Origin: Arenimonas terrae
Lineage (GTDB): Bacteria; Pseudomonadota; Gammaproteobacteria; Xanthomonadales; Xanthomonadaceae
Reading direction: 5' to 3'
Length of the DNA stretch: 64,000 nt
Assembly: GCF_006265115.1 (NCBI RefSeq)
Contig: NZ_SMDR01000001.1
Coordinates: forward strand, 1,674,001 to 1,738,000
Shown here: piece by piece, positions 33,498 to 46,199 of the stretch
How the letters are laid out: each line of letters begins with the position of its first letter
Position numbering within the stretch: the first letter of the stretch is position 1
Translations under genes and position numbers: made by a program
Notes under the pieces: generated by a model
What the model saw: only the letters and a program-made list of their open reading frames with translations
What the model was told of the DNA's origin: nothing
Databases searched by the model: none

Positions 33498-36296
33498 ATG
33501 CGCCATGCCGCCTTGTTCGTCGCCGTCTGCCTGGCGTTCGCGCCATCCGCCCATTCCGCCGAGACGGCCGCGGCCGCGCCCGCGTCGGAACTGGCGCGCA
33601 GCATCACCATCCCGTACGAAGCCTTCACGCTCGACAACGGCCTGCGCGTGGTCGTGCACACCGACCGCAAGGCGCCGGTGGTGGCCGTGCAGGCCTGGTA
33701 CAACGTCGGCAGCAAGGACGAGCCCAAGGGCAAGACCGGTTTCGCGCACCTGTTCGAGCACATCGGCCTGTTCAACCCCACCGAGAACCTGCCCGGCGGC
33801 CTGATGGTGCCGCTGCGCGACATCGGCGCCACCGACTGGAACGGCACCACCTGGTTCGACCGCACCAACTTCTTCCAGACCGTGCCCACCAGCGCGCTGG
33901 AGCAGGCGCTGTACATGGAAAGCGACCGCATGGGCCACCTGCTGGGCGCGCTGAACCAGGAGCGCCTGGACAACCAGCGCGGCGTCGTGCAGAACGAAAA
34001 GCGCCAGGGCGACAACCAGCCCTACGGCATGGTCGAGTACGCGCAGCTGGAAACGCTGTTCCCGGAAGGCCACCCGTACCGGCATTCGACCATCGGCTCG
34101 ATGGCCGACCTCGACGCCGCGACGCTGGAAGACCTGCGCCAGTGGCACCGCGACAACTACGGCCCGAACAACGCGGTGCTGTCGCTGGCCGGCGACATCG
34201 ACGTGGCCACCGCGCGGCGCCTGGTGGAAAAATACTTCGGCCACATCCCGCGCGGCGCGGCCAACGAACCGGCCGCGGCCGACATCCCGACCCTGCCAAA
34301 GCGCGTCGACCTGACCCTGCACGACCGCGTGCCCGCCACCCGCCTGTACCGCACCTGGGTGGTGCCGGGCACGCTGGACGACCAGACCGCCGAACTGGAC
34401 ATCGCCGCCACCGTGCTCGGCGGCCTGAACAGCTCGCGCCTGGACGAGGCGCTGGTGCGTCGCGAACAGGTGGCGGTGGCGGTCACCACCAGCTACCTGC
34501 CCTTCCACCGCCTGGGCCTGTTCGAAGTGACGGTGGATGTGAAGCCCGGCCAGGATCCGGAGGCGGTCGGGCGCCGGCTCGACGCGCTGATCGCCGACTA
34601 CGTGGCCAAGGGCCCGACCGCCGACGAAGTGGCGCGCGCGACCACGTCGTGGCTGGCCTCCTTCATCCGCGCCATCGAACCGACCGGCGGCTTCGGCGGC
34701 AAGTCGGTGATCCTGGCCGAGGGCGCGCTGTATGCCGGCGACCCCGGCTACTACCCGCGCACCGTCACCGCCGACTACGCCGCGGCCACGCCGGCCTCGG
34801 TGCGCAAGACGCTGCAGGCCTGGCTGTCGCGCCCGGTGCTCGCCATCACGGTCGCGCCCGGCGAGCGCGAAGCCTATGAAGAAGCCGTGGCCGAACGCCC
34901 CGCGCCGGCGCCGGTCGCGCCGCTGGCGATCACCCCGCGCGAGAAGATGCCCGGCGTCGGCACCATGAAGCCACTGGATTTCCCCGACGTCGAACGCGCA
35001 CGCCTGGGCAACGGCCTGGAGGTGGTGTACGCGCGCTCGACCGCGGTGCCGATGACCCAGGTCGCGGTCGAGTTCGACGCCGGCGTGGCCGCCGACCCCG
35101 CCGATGCGCTGGGCACGCAGCGCCTGCTGCTGTCGCTGCTCGACCAGGGCACCGCCACGCGCGACGCCACCGCCATCGCCGAAACCAGCGAACGCCTCGG
35201 CGCGACGCTGACCACCCAGGCCAGCCTGGACCGCACCGCGGTGCTGCTGGGCATCGTCAGCCCGAACCTGGCGCCGGGCCTGGACCTGCTGGCCGACGTG
35301 GTGCGCCGCCCGGCCTTCAACGAAGCCGACCTGGAGCGCGTGCGCGCCCAGCAGCTGGCGGCGATCGACCAGGAACGCAGCTCGCCCAACGGCATCGGCC
35401 TGCGCGCCCTGCCCGGCCTGCTGTACGGCAAGGCGCATCCCTATGGCCGCCCGTTCTCGGGCCTGGGCCGGCCGGAGGCGGTGACGGCGCTGGACCGCGA
35501 CGACCTGGTCGCCTTCCACCAGCGCTGGCTGCGCCCGGACAACGCGCGCATCTTCGTCGTCTCCGACCGGCCGCTGGCGGAACTGCAGCCGCTGCTGGAG
35601 GCGCGCTTCGGCGACTGGCAGGCGCCGGAAGCCGCCAAGGGCCGCAAGGATTTCAGCGCCGACATCCCGGCGCCGCAGCCGCGCATCGTGCTGATCGACC
35701 GGCCGCAATCGCCGCAGTCGCTGATCCTGGGCGCGGTGGTGCTGCCGGTGAGCGGCAAGGACGACCTGGTGGCCTTCAACGCCGCCAACGAAGTGATCGG
35801 CAACGGCTTCCTGTCGCGCATCAACCAGGACATCCGCGAGACGCGCGGCTGGTCCTACGGCCTCAACGGCCGCGTCAGCCTGGCCGAACAGCGCTCGCCC
35901 TACATCATCAGCGCACCGGTGCAGGCCAACCGCACCGGCGAGTCGGTGCAGGTGCTTATCGACCAGTACGCGGCCTTCCTGGGCGACAAGGGCGTCACCG
36001 CCGCCGAACGCGAACGCACGATCAACGGCAGCGTGCGCTCCCTGCCCGGCGGTTTCGAGACTTCGGCGGCGGTGCTGAACGCGCTGCGCGGCAACGCGCT
36101 GTACGGCCGCCCGGACACCTACTGGGAAACCCTGGGCCCGAAGTACGAAGCCCTGAGCGCCGCCGACATGGACGCCGCCGCCCGCCGCATCATCCGCGAC
36201 GAGGACCTGGTGTGGGTGGTGGTGGGCGACGCCGCGAGCGTGAAGCCGCAGCTGGAGAAGCTGGGCATGACGGTCGAGGTCCGCGCGGCGGAGTAA
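33498..36296 (+). CDS. M16 family zinc metallopeptidase, two-domain
   Basis: A 932-residue exported peptidase. Signal peptide about 1-20 (ALFVAVCLAFAPSAHSA). The first M16 half carries the inverted zinc motif HLFEH (in FAHLFEHIGLFNPTENLP, about 85) with the downstream Glu in NEKRQGDNQPYG; the second half (about 500-930) is the inactive companion domain with the expected RINQDIRETRGWSYG. The family degrades peptides in a closed chamber in the periplasm. The start is set by the signal peptide after ggggagaaaaccgc. Confidence 0.93.
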   Translation: MRHAALFVAVCLAFAPSAHSAETAAAAPASELARSITIPYEAFTLDNGLRVVVHTDRKAPVVAVQAWYNVGSKDEPKGKTGFAHLFEHIGLFNPTENLPGGLMVPLRDIGATDWNGTTWFDRTNFFQTVPTSALEQALYMESDRMGHLLGALNQERLDNQRGVVQNEKRQGDNQPYGMVEYAQLETLFPEGHPYRHSTIGSMADLDAATLEDLRQWHRDNYGPNNAVLSLAGDIDVATARRLVEKYFGHIPRGAANEPAAADIPTLPKRVDLTLHDRVPATRLYRTWVVPGTLDDQTAELDIAATVLGGLNSSRLDEALVRREQVAVAVTTSYLPFHRLGLFEVTVDVKPGQDPEAVGRRLDALIADYVAKGPTADEVARATTSWLASFIRAIEPTGGFGGKSVILAEGALYAGDPGYYPRTVTADYAAATPASVRKTLQAWLSRPVLAITVAPGEREAYEEAVAERPAPAPVAPLAITPREKMPGVGTMKPLDFPDVERARLGNGLEVVYARSTAVPMTQVAVEFDAGVAADPADALGTQRLLLSLLDQGTATRDATAIAETSERLGATLTTQASLDRTAVLLGIVSPNLAPGLDLLADVVRRPAFNEADLERVRAQQLAAIDQERSSPNGIGLRALPGLLYGKAHPYGRPFSGLGRPEAVTALDRDDLVAFHQRWLRPDNARIFVVSDRPLAELQPLLEARFGDWQAPEAAKGRKDFSADIPAPQPRIVLIDRPQSPQSLILGAVVLPVSGKDDLVAFNAANEVIGNGFLSRINQDIRETRGWSYGLNGRVSLAEQRSPYIISAPVQANRTGESVQVLIDQYAAFLGDKGVTAAERERTINGSVRSLPGGFETSAAVLNALRGNALYGRPDTYWETLGPKYEALSAADMDAAARRIIRDEDLVWVVVGDAASVKPQLEKLGMTVEVRAAE

Positions 36297-36311
36297 GCGC
36301 GCCGGGCGGGA

Positions 36312-38852
<2,541 letters not shown>

Positions 38853-38994
38853 GCGGGCATTGTGCCTGCCGGCGCCGCCGCCATGGCCTCCGCCGCCTGA
38901 ACAGGCCCGCCCCGACGCGGCCACGTGCGTTCGATGCTGGCGTTGCCGCGCTTCTTCGGCGAGCATCGGGGCGAGCAGAGCGGAGCCACTGGCC

Positions 38995-40707
38995 ATGCCG
39001 CGTTTCCCGAACATCGCCGCGGCATGCTGGCTGGCGGTGGCCCTGCCCGCAGTGGCCGCCGACCTTCCGTCCTGCGCCGACACCAAAGTGAAGCTTCCGG
39101 AGGCCGATCGACAGACCACCGACGACCACCGGCTGTTCGAACGGCCGGTGGTGGACTACCCCGCGGGAACGGATCCCGCGTTGGTCGACGACTACCTCGC
39201 GCTGTCGGTCGGCGTGGACGCCTCGGGACGCCCCACCTGCGTTGGCGGCCTGGCGTCGGAGGAAGGACTGCCGAAAATCAGGGCCCAGCTGGCCGCCGCC
39301 GTGCCCGGCTGGCGCTACCGGCCCTTCGAACGCGAGGGGCGCGCCGTTGCCATGCAAGTGCAGCAGCCGATCGACGTGCAGATCCTTCCGGGCCGCGTGG
39401 TCGAGGTGCCCCCGGTGCGCGCCGAAGACACCAGCGTGACCCTGGTGCGCGTCGGCTGCTTCTGGCAATGCGCCGAATACGCGATCACCGTGCGCGGCGA
39501 CGGATGGGTGGGCTATCGCGGCCTGCGCCACGTCGCCGTCCCGGACGACCGCGCCTGGAAGCTGCCCGCGGCCGAGGTCGCGCCGCTGCTGGCGCTGGCC
39601 CGCGACCCCGGGCTGTGGGCCGCGGAAGACGACTACCGCGCGCAGGTGCACGACGCCGAGACGATCATGGTCCGCGTCGACGCCGGCGGCCGGCGCAAGC
39701 AGAGCCTCGTCTACCCCGCCTCGCACCCCGCCGCCCCCATCGCCCTGCGGCGCCTGGCCGAGGCGATCGTGCAGCGCACCGGCGTGCACCGCTGGGTGTA
39801 TTTGTCCGACGACACGATCGACGTGCTGCAGAAGGAAGGCTTCGACTTCGCCTCGCCCGCCGGCCGCGACCTGCTGGTGCGGTCGTTCCACCACCGTCAC
39901 CGCCTGGACGAAGCGGCGATCCTGCGCCTGCTCGAACTGGGCGCCTCCGCCGAAACCGCCGCCTCGCCCGAACCCTGGACGGTGCTGGACATCGCCCTGC
40001 GCGAGCGGCGCGCGGCCCTGGTCGAGCCGCTGATCGCGCACGGCGTGCTGATGACCGACGGGCGACCGGACCAGGGCAAGATCGACGCCGCCTTCCGCGC
40101 CGCCATCCAGGGCGGCCGCCTGGCGCCCGTGCAGCGACTCTGGCGCATCGCCGGCGTGCAGTCGAATCCCGCGCTGACCTACCCCGACCCGAACGAGGAA
40201 GGACCCTCACCCCGACGAGCGTTGCCGGTGACGCTGCTGCTGGAGCGGGACCTCGTCGACAAGGCCTGGGAAGGCTTCGCAATCGCCCGCTGGCTCGACG
40301 GCCAGGGTGCCGACCTGTCGGCCCTTTCCTCCCGAGGCACCGGCCTGCTGTCGATCGCCGCCCACGCGGACGACCCGGAATTCATGCGCTACCTGCTGGC
40401 CCGCGGCCTGGACCCGGCGTCGCTGGGCGAACGCGAGTTCATGCGGTTCAGCGTGCGGCATGGGGAGGATCTGGCGCTGCAGATGCTGGACGCGCAGCTG
40501 GCGCACAGGCCGCGTGGCTGGGAGCTGCCTTCGGACTTTCTTGAAGTGGCCGAGCTGCAGGGCTGGCCCCGGGTGATTGCGTGGCTTGAGGCGCATCCCG
40601 AAGTAGCGGTGCGGGCGCCGCGGAAGCCTTGCCCGCGGGCAGCACAGGTGGCGAGCAAGTCCGAGTCGCCGACATCTGCCGCATCCCGTTGCGGTGCCGA
40701 TTCCTGA
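38995..40707 (+). CDS. Exported DUF6438 / ankyrin-like protein
   Basis: A 570-residue protein with a signal peptide (about 1-22, IAAACWLAVALPAVAA). Residues about 65-140 resemble a TonB C-terminal domain (LSVGVDASGRPTC...WRYRPFEREG). About 145-245 match DUF6438: TLVRVGCFWQCAEYAITVRGDGWVGYRG. From about 280 to the end are degenerate ankyrin-like repeats (LLELGASAETAA, PLIAHGVLMTD, YLLARGLDPASLGE). It is probably periplasmic and protein-binding; function unknown. The last 20 residues become hydrophilic and may be non-native, as the foreign island begins about 30 bases later. Confidence 0.75.
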   Translation: MPRFPNIAAACWLAVALPAVAADLPSCADTKVKLPEADRQTTDDHRLFERPVVDYPAGTDPALVDDYLALSVGVDASGRPTCVGGLASEEGLPKIRAQLAAAVPGWRYRPFEREGRAVAMQVQQPIDVQILPGRVVEVPPVRAEDTSVTLVRVGCFWQCAEYAITVRGDGWVGYRGLRHVAVPDDRAWKLPAAEVAPLLALARDPGLWAAEDDYRAQVHDAETIMVRVDAGGRRKQSLVYPASHPAAPIALRRLAEAIVQRTGVHRWVYLSDDTIDVLQKEGFDFASPAGRDLLVRSFHHRHRLDEAAILRLLELGASAETAASPEPWTVLDIALRERRAALVEPLIAHGVLMTDGRPDQGKIDAAFRAAIQGGRLAPVQRLWRIAGVQSNPALTYPDPNEEGPSPRRALPVTLLLERDLVDKAWEGFAIARWLDGQGADLSALSSRGTGLLSIAAHADDPEFMRYLLARGLDPASLGEREFMRFSVRHGEDLALQMLDAQLAHRPRGWELPSDFLEVAELQGWPRVIAWLEAHPEVAVRAPRKPCPRAAQVASKSESPTSAASRCGADS

Positions 40708-40738
40708 TACGGCGCAGACCAGACACTCAAGCGCCCGA

Positions 40739-40897
40739 TCAGTGTGTGGCCTCGGCTGTCCGCTCGATGCCGCCCACCAGGTAGATGGTGTCGGCGTCAT
40801 TCCACTTCAGGAAGCCCAGCAGGAAGGCCGCCTTGCAGCCGGACGTGCCCAGGTGCACGTCGGAGATCCAGATCGTCCGGTGCCGGTTCGACGGCGG
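40739..40897 (-). pseudogene. Remnant of an LpxH-type metallophosphoesterase
   Basis: On the minus strand 40739-40897 encodes SNRHRTIWISDVHLG followed by TSGCKAAFLLGFLKWN and DADTIYLVGG, matching the N-terminus of UDP-2,3-diacylglucosamine diphosphatase-like metallophosphoesterases, where the DVH motif binds metal. After YLVGGI, where intact proteins continue into the GD-I-D metal motif, the sequence runs into ERTAEATH and a stop. The expected start codon is also missing. About 40 of the 270 or so residues remain. The breakpoint coincides with the start of the AT-richer island, so integration or deletion there is the likely cause. Confidence 0.65.
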
Positions 40898-41221
40898 ATC
40901 GTCCGCCCCCTCGCCCGGAAGCGAGGGAACAACCAGCGAGGCGCGGCGGCAGCAGCGGGACGTTAATGCTGGGAAGTCAGAATCGAACGGGGCACATGAC
41001 AGGAAGATGATAGAGGGCGTTAGTTGACCGCGCGGAGCGTCACCTGACTCGCTGTCACTTAGCCAAAAACCTCATTAGCGAGCGATCGAAACTTGACGAC
41101 ACTCCTCAGCCCTTTGGCTCTCATGTGGTGACAATTCCAGGCTGGAACCCTGGATCGTGCGCATGCGCTTAGACGACCGACAATCGTCGGCTAGCCGACT
41201 TCTCACTGAGCGAGAAAATTA
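40898..41221. other. Left flank of the AT-richer island, no gene seen
   Basis: Base composition drops from about 70 to about 50 percent GC in this stretch. It contains a perfect 14-base palindrome (gtcggctagccgac, 41186-41199) and a nearby hairpin (cgac/gtcg) that may end transcripts from the small repeat gene. No tRNA, integrase or reading frame I can support is seen. Confidence 0.5.
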
Positions 41222-41572
41222 CTAGATTGAGAACTGGAAGTTGATTCCAACGCCGTGGTCGTAGAGGCTAATGCTCGATCCGTTAACGGCGCCAGAGAAA
41301 TGGCTCGCCGTTCTAAAATTGTAACCGGAGAATGCTTTTCCGTTGAACCCAAATGAAATGTGAGCTCCCTGACCATAGTCGAAAAGGGTTGGAAAGTGAC
41401 CAGACACATGGCAGCTTCGGCTGTAGTCGTACAGCGATGCGCTCCTCTTATCTGCGTTGCCGCTGATCGAGATGTGCTTTGACTGCGAGTAGTCATAGAT
41501 CCCCGAGGCTTTCTTTCCGGAAATCGAACAAGCCGCAATATAAGCAATGCAAGCACGGGCTGATGGATGCAT
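41222..41572 (-). CDS. Small protein of about five YDY...H-[IVF]-S repeats
   Basis: A 116-residue protein with a degenerate 20-residue repeat: IYDYSQSKHISISG (25-38), LYDYSRSCHVSG (48-59), LFDYGQGAHISF (63-74), GYNFRTASHFSG (83-94) and LYDHGVGINFQF (103-114). Each unit has an aromatic-Asp-aromatic start and a His plus hydrophobic-Ser about 8 residues later, as in stacked beta-hairpins or a small solenoid. No signal peptide; function unknown. AAGGAGG 7 bases upstream fixes ATG 41572. An overlapping frame (41203-41589) gives no such pattern and is rejected. It is third on the minus strand after the HipA-like and HIRAN genes, 58 bases behind the latter. Confidence 0.72.
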   Translation of the reverse strand: MHPSARACIAYIAACSISGKKASGIYDYSQSKHISISGNADKRSASLYDYSRSCHVSGHFPTLFDYGQGAHISFGFNGKAFSGYNFRTASHFSGAVNGSSISLYDHGVGINFQFSI

Positions 41573-41630
41573 ACGTTACCCTCCTTCAAGGCGGCTCTGC
41601 TTCCTAAACTGAATGTGCCTGCTTAGCTGT

Positions 41631-42368
41631 CTAGACAGAGCTGCTTAGTAGCTCAAATTTCTCAGAGCCGCACGCCGAAAACAGACTCGGCCATGGCGCG
41701 CGAATTCGACAAAGAACTCGGTATGGAAGAGGCGCGTCCATATTGATGCGCTCAACAACCACTTCGACTTTCGATACATTTTCACCTGATGCCAACTCAG
41801 AAAAGTCCTCCGAGTAATACCTAGGCGCATAGCCAATCAAGCTAATTGGCTCAGCCGTTCGGAGCAACAGAGCACACTGATCGTGGGCATTCTGGACATC
41901 TTTAATCAAGAACAGTCGATCGCCTGCTCTAAGCTGACTCACTCTTGCCTCAACTTCAGATGGAAAGTGACGAATGCCGCGCACAAAGAAGTACGCCTCG
42001 TAGAAGTTCTCGGGAGTGGGCTCGGGGCACGGGATTAATTCGATCGAGTCCGTTGCGCGAACTCCGCCAGTCCTAGAAAGCTCCTCCAGCTCATCATGCG
42101 CAACCTCAGACAACCCGAGCCATTCAAGATAGTGCTTATATTCAGGGCGAGACCTCGGAAGAACTCTGTTCTGAAGCAGCGGAAACAAAGCGTCCGAAAC
42201 GTACTCGCGGCCCAACTCCCCCATCCGCCCGAAGCCCTTAAATCCATCGACGTCCAAAGCGCCGCGGGTGTAAGAAAGCCTATAGTGGCCCTGCTCTTTG
42301 ATCACCCTTGCCACGGGCGACCATCGGTGAGTTCCCTGCTCCTGCAACGCAAGAAAAAGGGCTTTCAT
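41631..42368 (-). CDS. HIRAN domain protein, partner of the HipA-like kinase
   Basis: A 245-residue cytosolic protein. Residues about 126-195 form a HIRAN domain: FFVRGIRHFP, LRAGDRLFLIKD, N160 and D163 (NAHDQ), and the closing LIGYAPRYYSEDF; HIRAN domains bind single-strand or 3' DNA ends in SNF2/DNA-repair proteins. The N-terminal 110 residues (LFLALQEQGTHRWSPVARV, FKGFGRMGELGREYVSDALFPLL, SRPEYKHYLEWLGL and ATDSIELIPCPEP) match the region that precedes HIRAN in a recurring bacterial family I recall next to HipA-like kinases. It starts 2 bases after the kinase stop, so the pair is coupled. Base composition is unlike the flanking chromosome. Confidence 0.75.
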   Translation of the reverse strand: MKALFLALQEQGTHRWSPVARVIKEQGHYRLSYTRGALDVDGFKGFGRMGELGREYVSDALFPLLQNRVLPRSRPEYKHYLEWLGLSEVAHDELEELSRTGGVRATDSIELIPCPEPTPENFYEAYFFVRGIRHFPSEVEARVSQLRAGDRLFLIKDVQNAHDQCALLLRTAEPISLIGYAPRYYSEDFSELASGENVSKVEVVVERINMDAPLPYRVLCRIRAPWPSLFSACGSEKFELLSSSV

Positions 42369-42370
42369 GT

Positions 42371-43261
42371 CTACTTCTCCAACAAAGCTAAGCGATTCGT
42401 TACTAACATCTGCACGGCAAACTCACGTGCCGTTTCCGAAATCCAATCGTTTGGGACCTGGTTCAGGACGTCGCGGAAGCTTGCTTCGCTCAGCGTGCCC
42501 AATCGGTCAAGCCAAAACTGAGCGCCCGATGGAAAGATTGCCGAAATATGCCTAAAGGCATCATGGGTTGTCAGTCTCGCGCCATCGGACGAAAAAATCT
42601 GACTTCTCGCACGCCGCGCATAGCCAACTACTGAATGATCGGAAGCTGTCGCATCGAGCTTCTTGCGCCGCACCTCATCTCTTTCATTGCGACCTAGACT
42701 TGAAGCGTGATCAAACGTCGGCGCGAGATAAAGCCGGCCGTCGCGAACGACCAAGCCCCAGTTCTCTTCATGCCGGTCCTGGTTCGCCACTAGGGCATCC
42801 AAAAGCAAGTATCCGGCCATAGTTCCACCAGCACCTTCTACGCCAGATGGAGGGGTCCAGTCCAACGGCGGCAACAGCGACGACATCTTCATGACTGTTG
42901 CGATTCGACGGATGGTGTGCTCCTGTCGCCGAATCTGTCGCACCGCCGTCTCAAAAGATGCGACTGGCTTAATCAGCTCGTTTCCAAGCACCAGGCGTGC
43001 GTTGGTAGGGACAAAATTGGGCGTGCTAACGCCCCTCCTAACATGACCCTGATCGACAAACTCTGCCAGACGGTAGCTCGCATGAGGCAATCCAAGCAAC
43101 TCAGCGAGCTCGGCACAAACGACTTCAGCCCAATTCTCTCCCGTGCCAACACGCCCCTCTTTGAAAAGAGATCGGTTGTCGTCGAACCAGAACTTCGCCT
43201 TTGTGCCTAAGGGCTCGAAGATTCCGGCCTCCCGCGAAGGAACTTGAACGACTGGGAACAA
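42371..43261 (-). CDS. HipA-like Ser/Thr kinase without HipB
   Basis: A 296-residue kinase corresponding to the C-terminal two thirds of HipA (E. coli HipA, 440 aa). ATP-anchoring lysine K34 lies in LFKEGRVGTGENWAE, the catalytic loop is ANQDRHEENWG (159-169: D162, N167) and the metal Asp is D184 in PTFDHASSLG. These match the HipA catalytic residues. The N-terminal regulatory subdomain is absent; the coupled HIRAN protein may replace it. No HipB-type antitoxin gene is adjacent. Start is TTG 43261 giving M-FPVVQVPSR, supported by AGAGGG 7 bases upstream; the frame remains open further upstream but overlaps the aceE end without a start. Likely phosphorylates a translation or DNA target; inferred. 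Confidence 0.78.
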   Translation of the reverse strand: MFPVVQVPSREAGIFEPLGTKAKFWFDDNRSLFKEGRVGTGENWAEVVCAELAELLGLPHASYRLAEFVDQGHVRRGVSTPNFVPTNARLVLGNELIKPVASFETAVRQIRRQEHTIRRIATVMKMSSLLPPLDWTPPSGVEGAGGTMAGYLLLDALVANQDRHEENWGLVVRDGRLYLAPTFDHASSLGRNERDEVRRKKLDATASDHSVVGYARRARSQIFSSDGARLTTHDAFRHISAIFPSGAQFWLDRLGTLSEASFRDVLNQVPNDWISETAREFAVQMLVTNRLALLEK

Positions 43262-43335
43262 TGAATGACCCTCTGACCCAAGTTGGTGAACGATAGCTGG
43301 GCGGCCTTCCGACTTACCGCCTATAACCGCAACGG

Positions 43336-46017
<2,682 letters not shown>

Positions 46018-46199
46018 AACCCTTCCCTTGCATGCGGCCGGGCCGGTGTTCCGGCAGGGCCGTTCTTTGTGATTTGTGAGTCCCCGGAGTTTAGCGCAGG
46101 GGGCCGGCCCGACGCCCCCGTATGCGGTCACGGTTCCGGGCCCCGCCCAGCGGCTATGCTTGGCCCGGGCGGCGTGTCCCGCCCTGTCCCGGGGAGGCC

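Noticed and set aside
41100-41200. tRNA gene as integration site of the island
   Set aside because: The stretch has short palindromes but no cloverleaf, T-loop or acceptor pairing that I can find.
41203-41589. 128-aa frame overlapping the repeat protein
   Set aside because: It lacks the repeat pattern, is Thr/Ser-rich out-of-frame translation of the same repeats, and the other frame has the better ribosome site.
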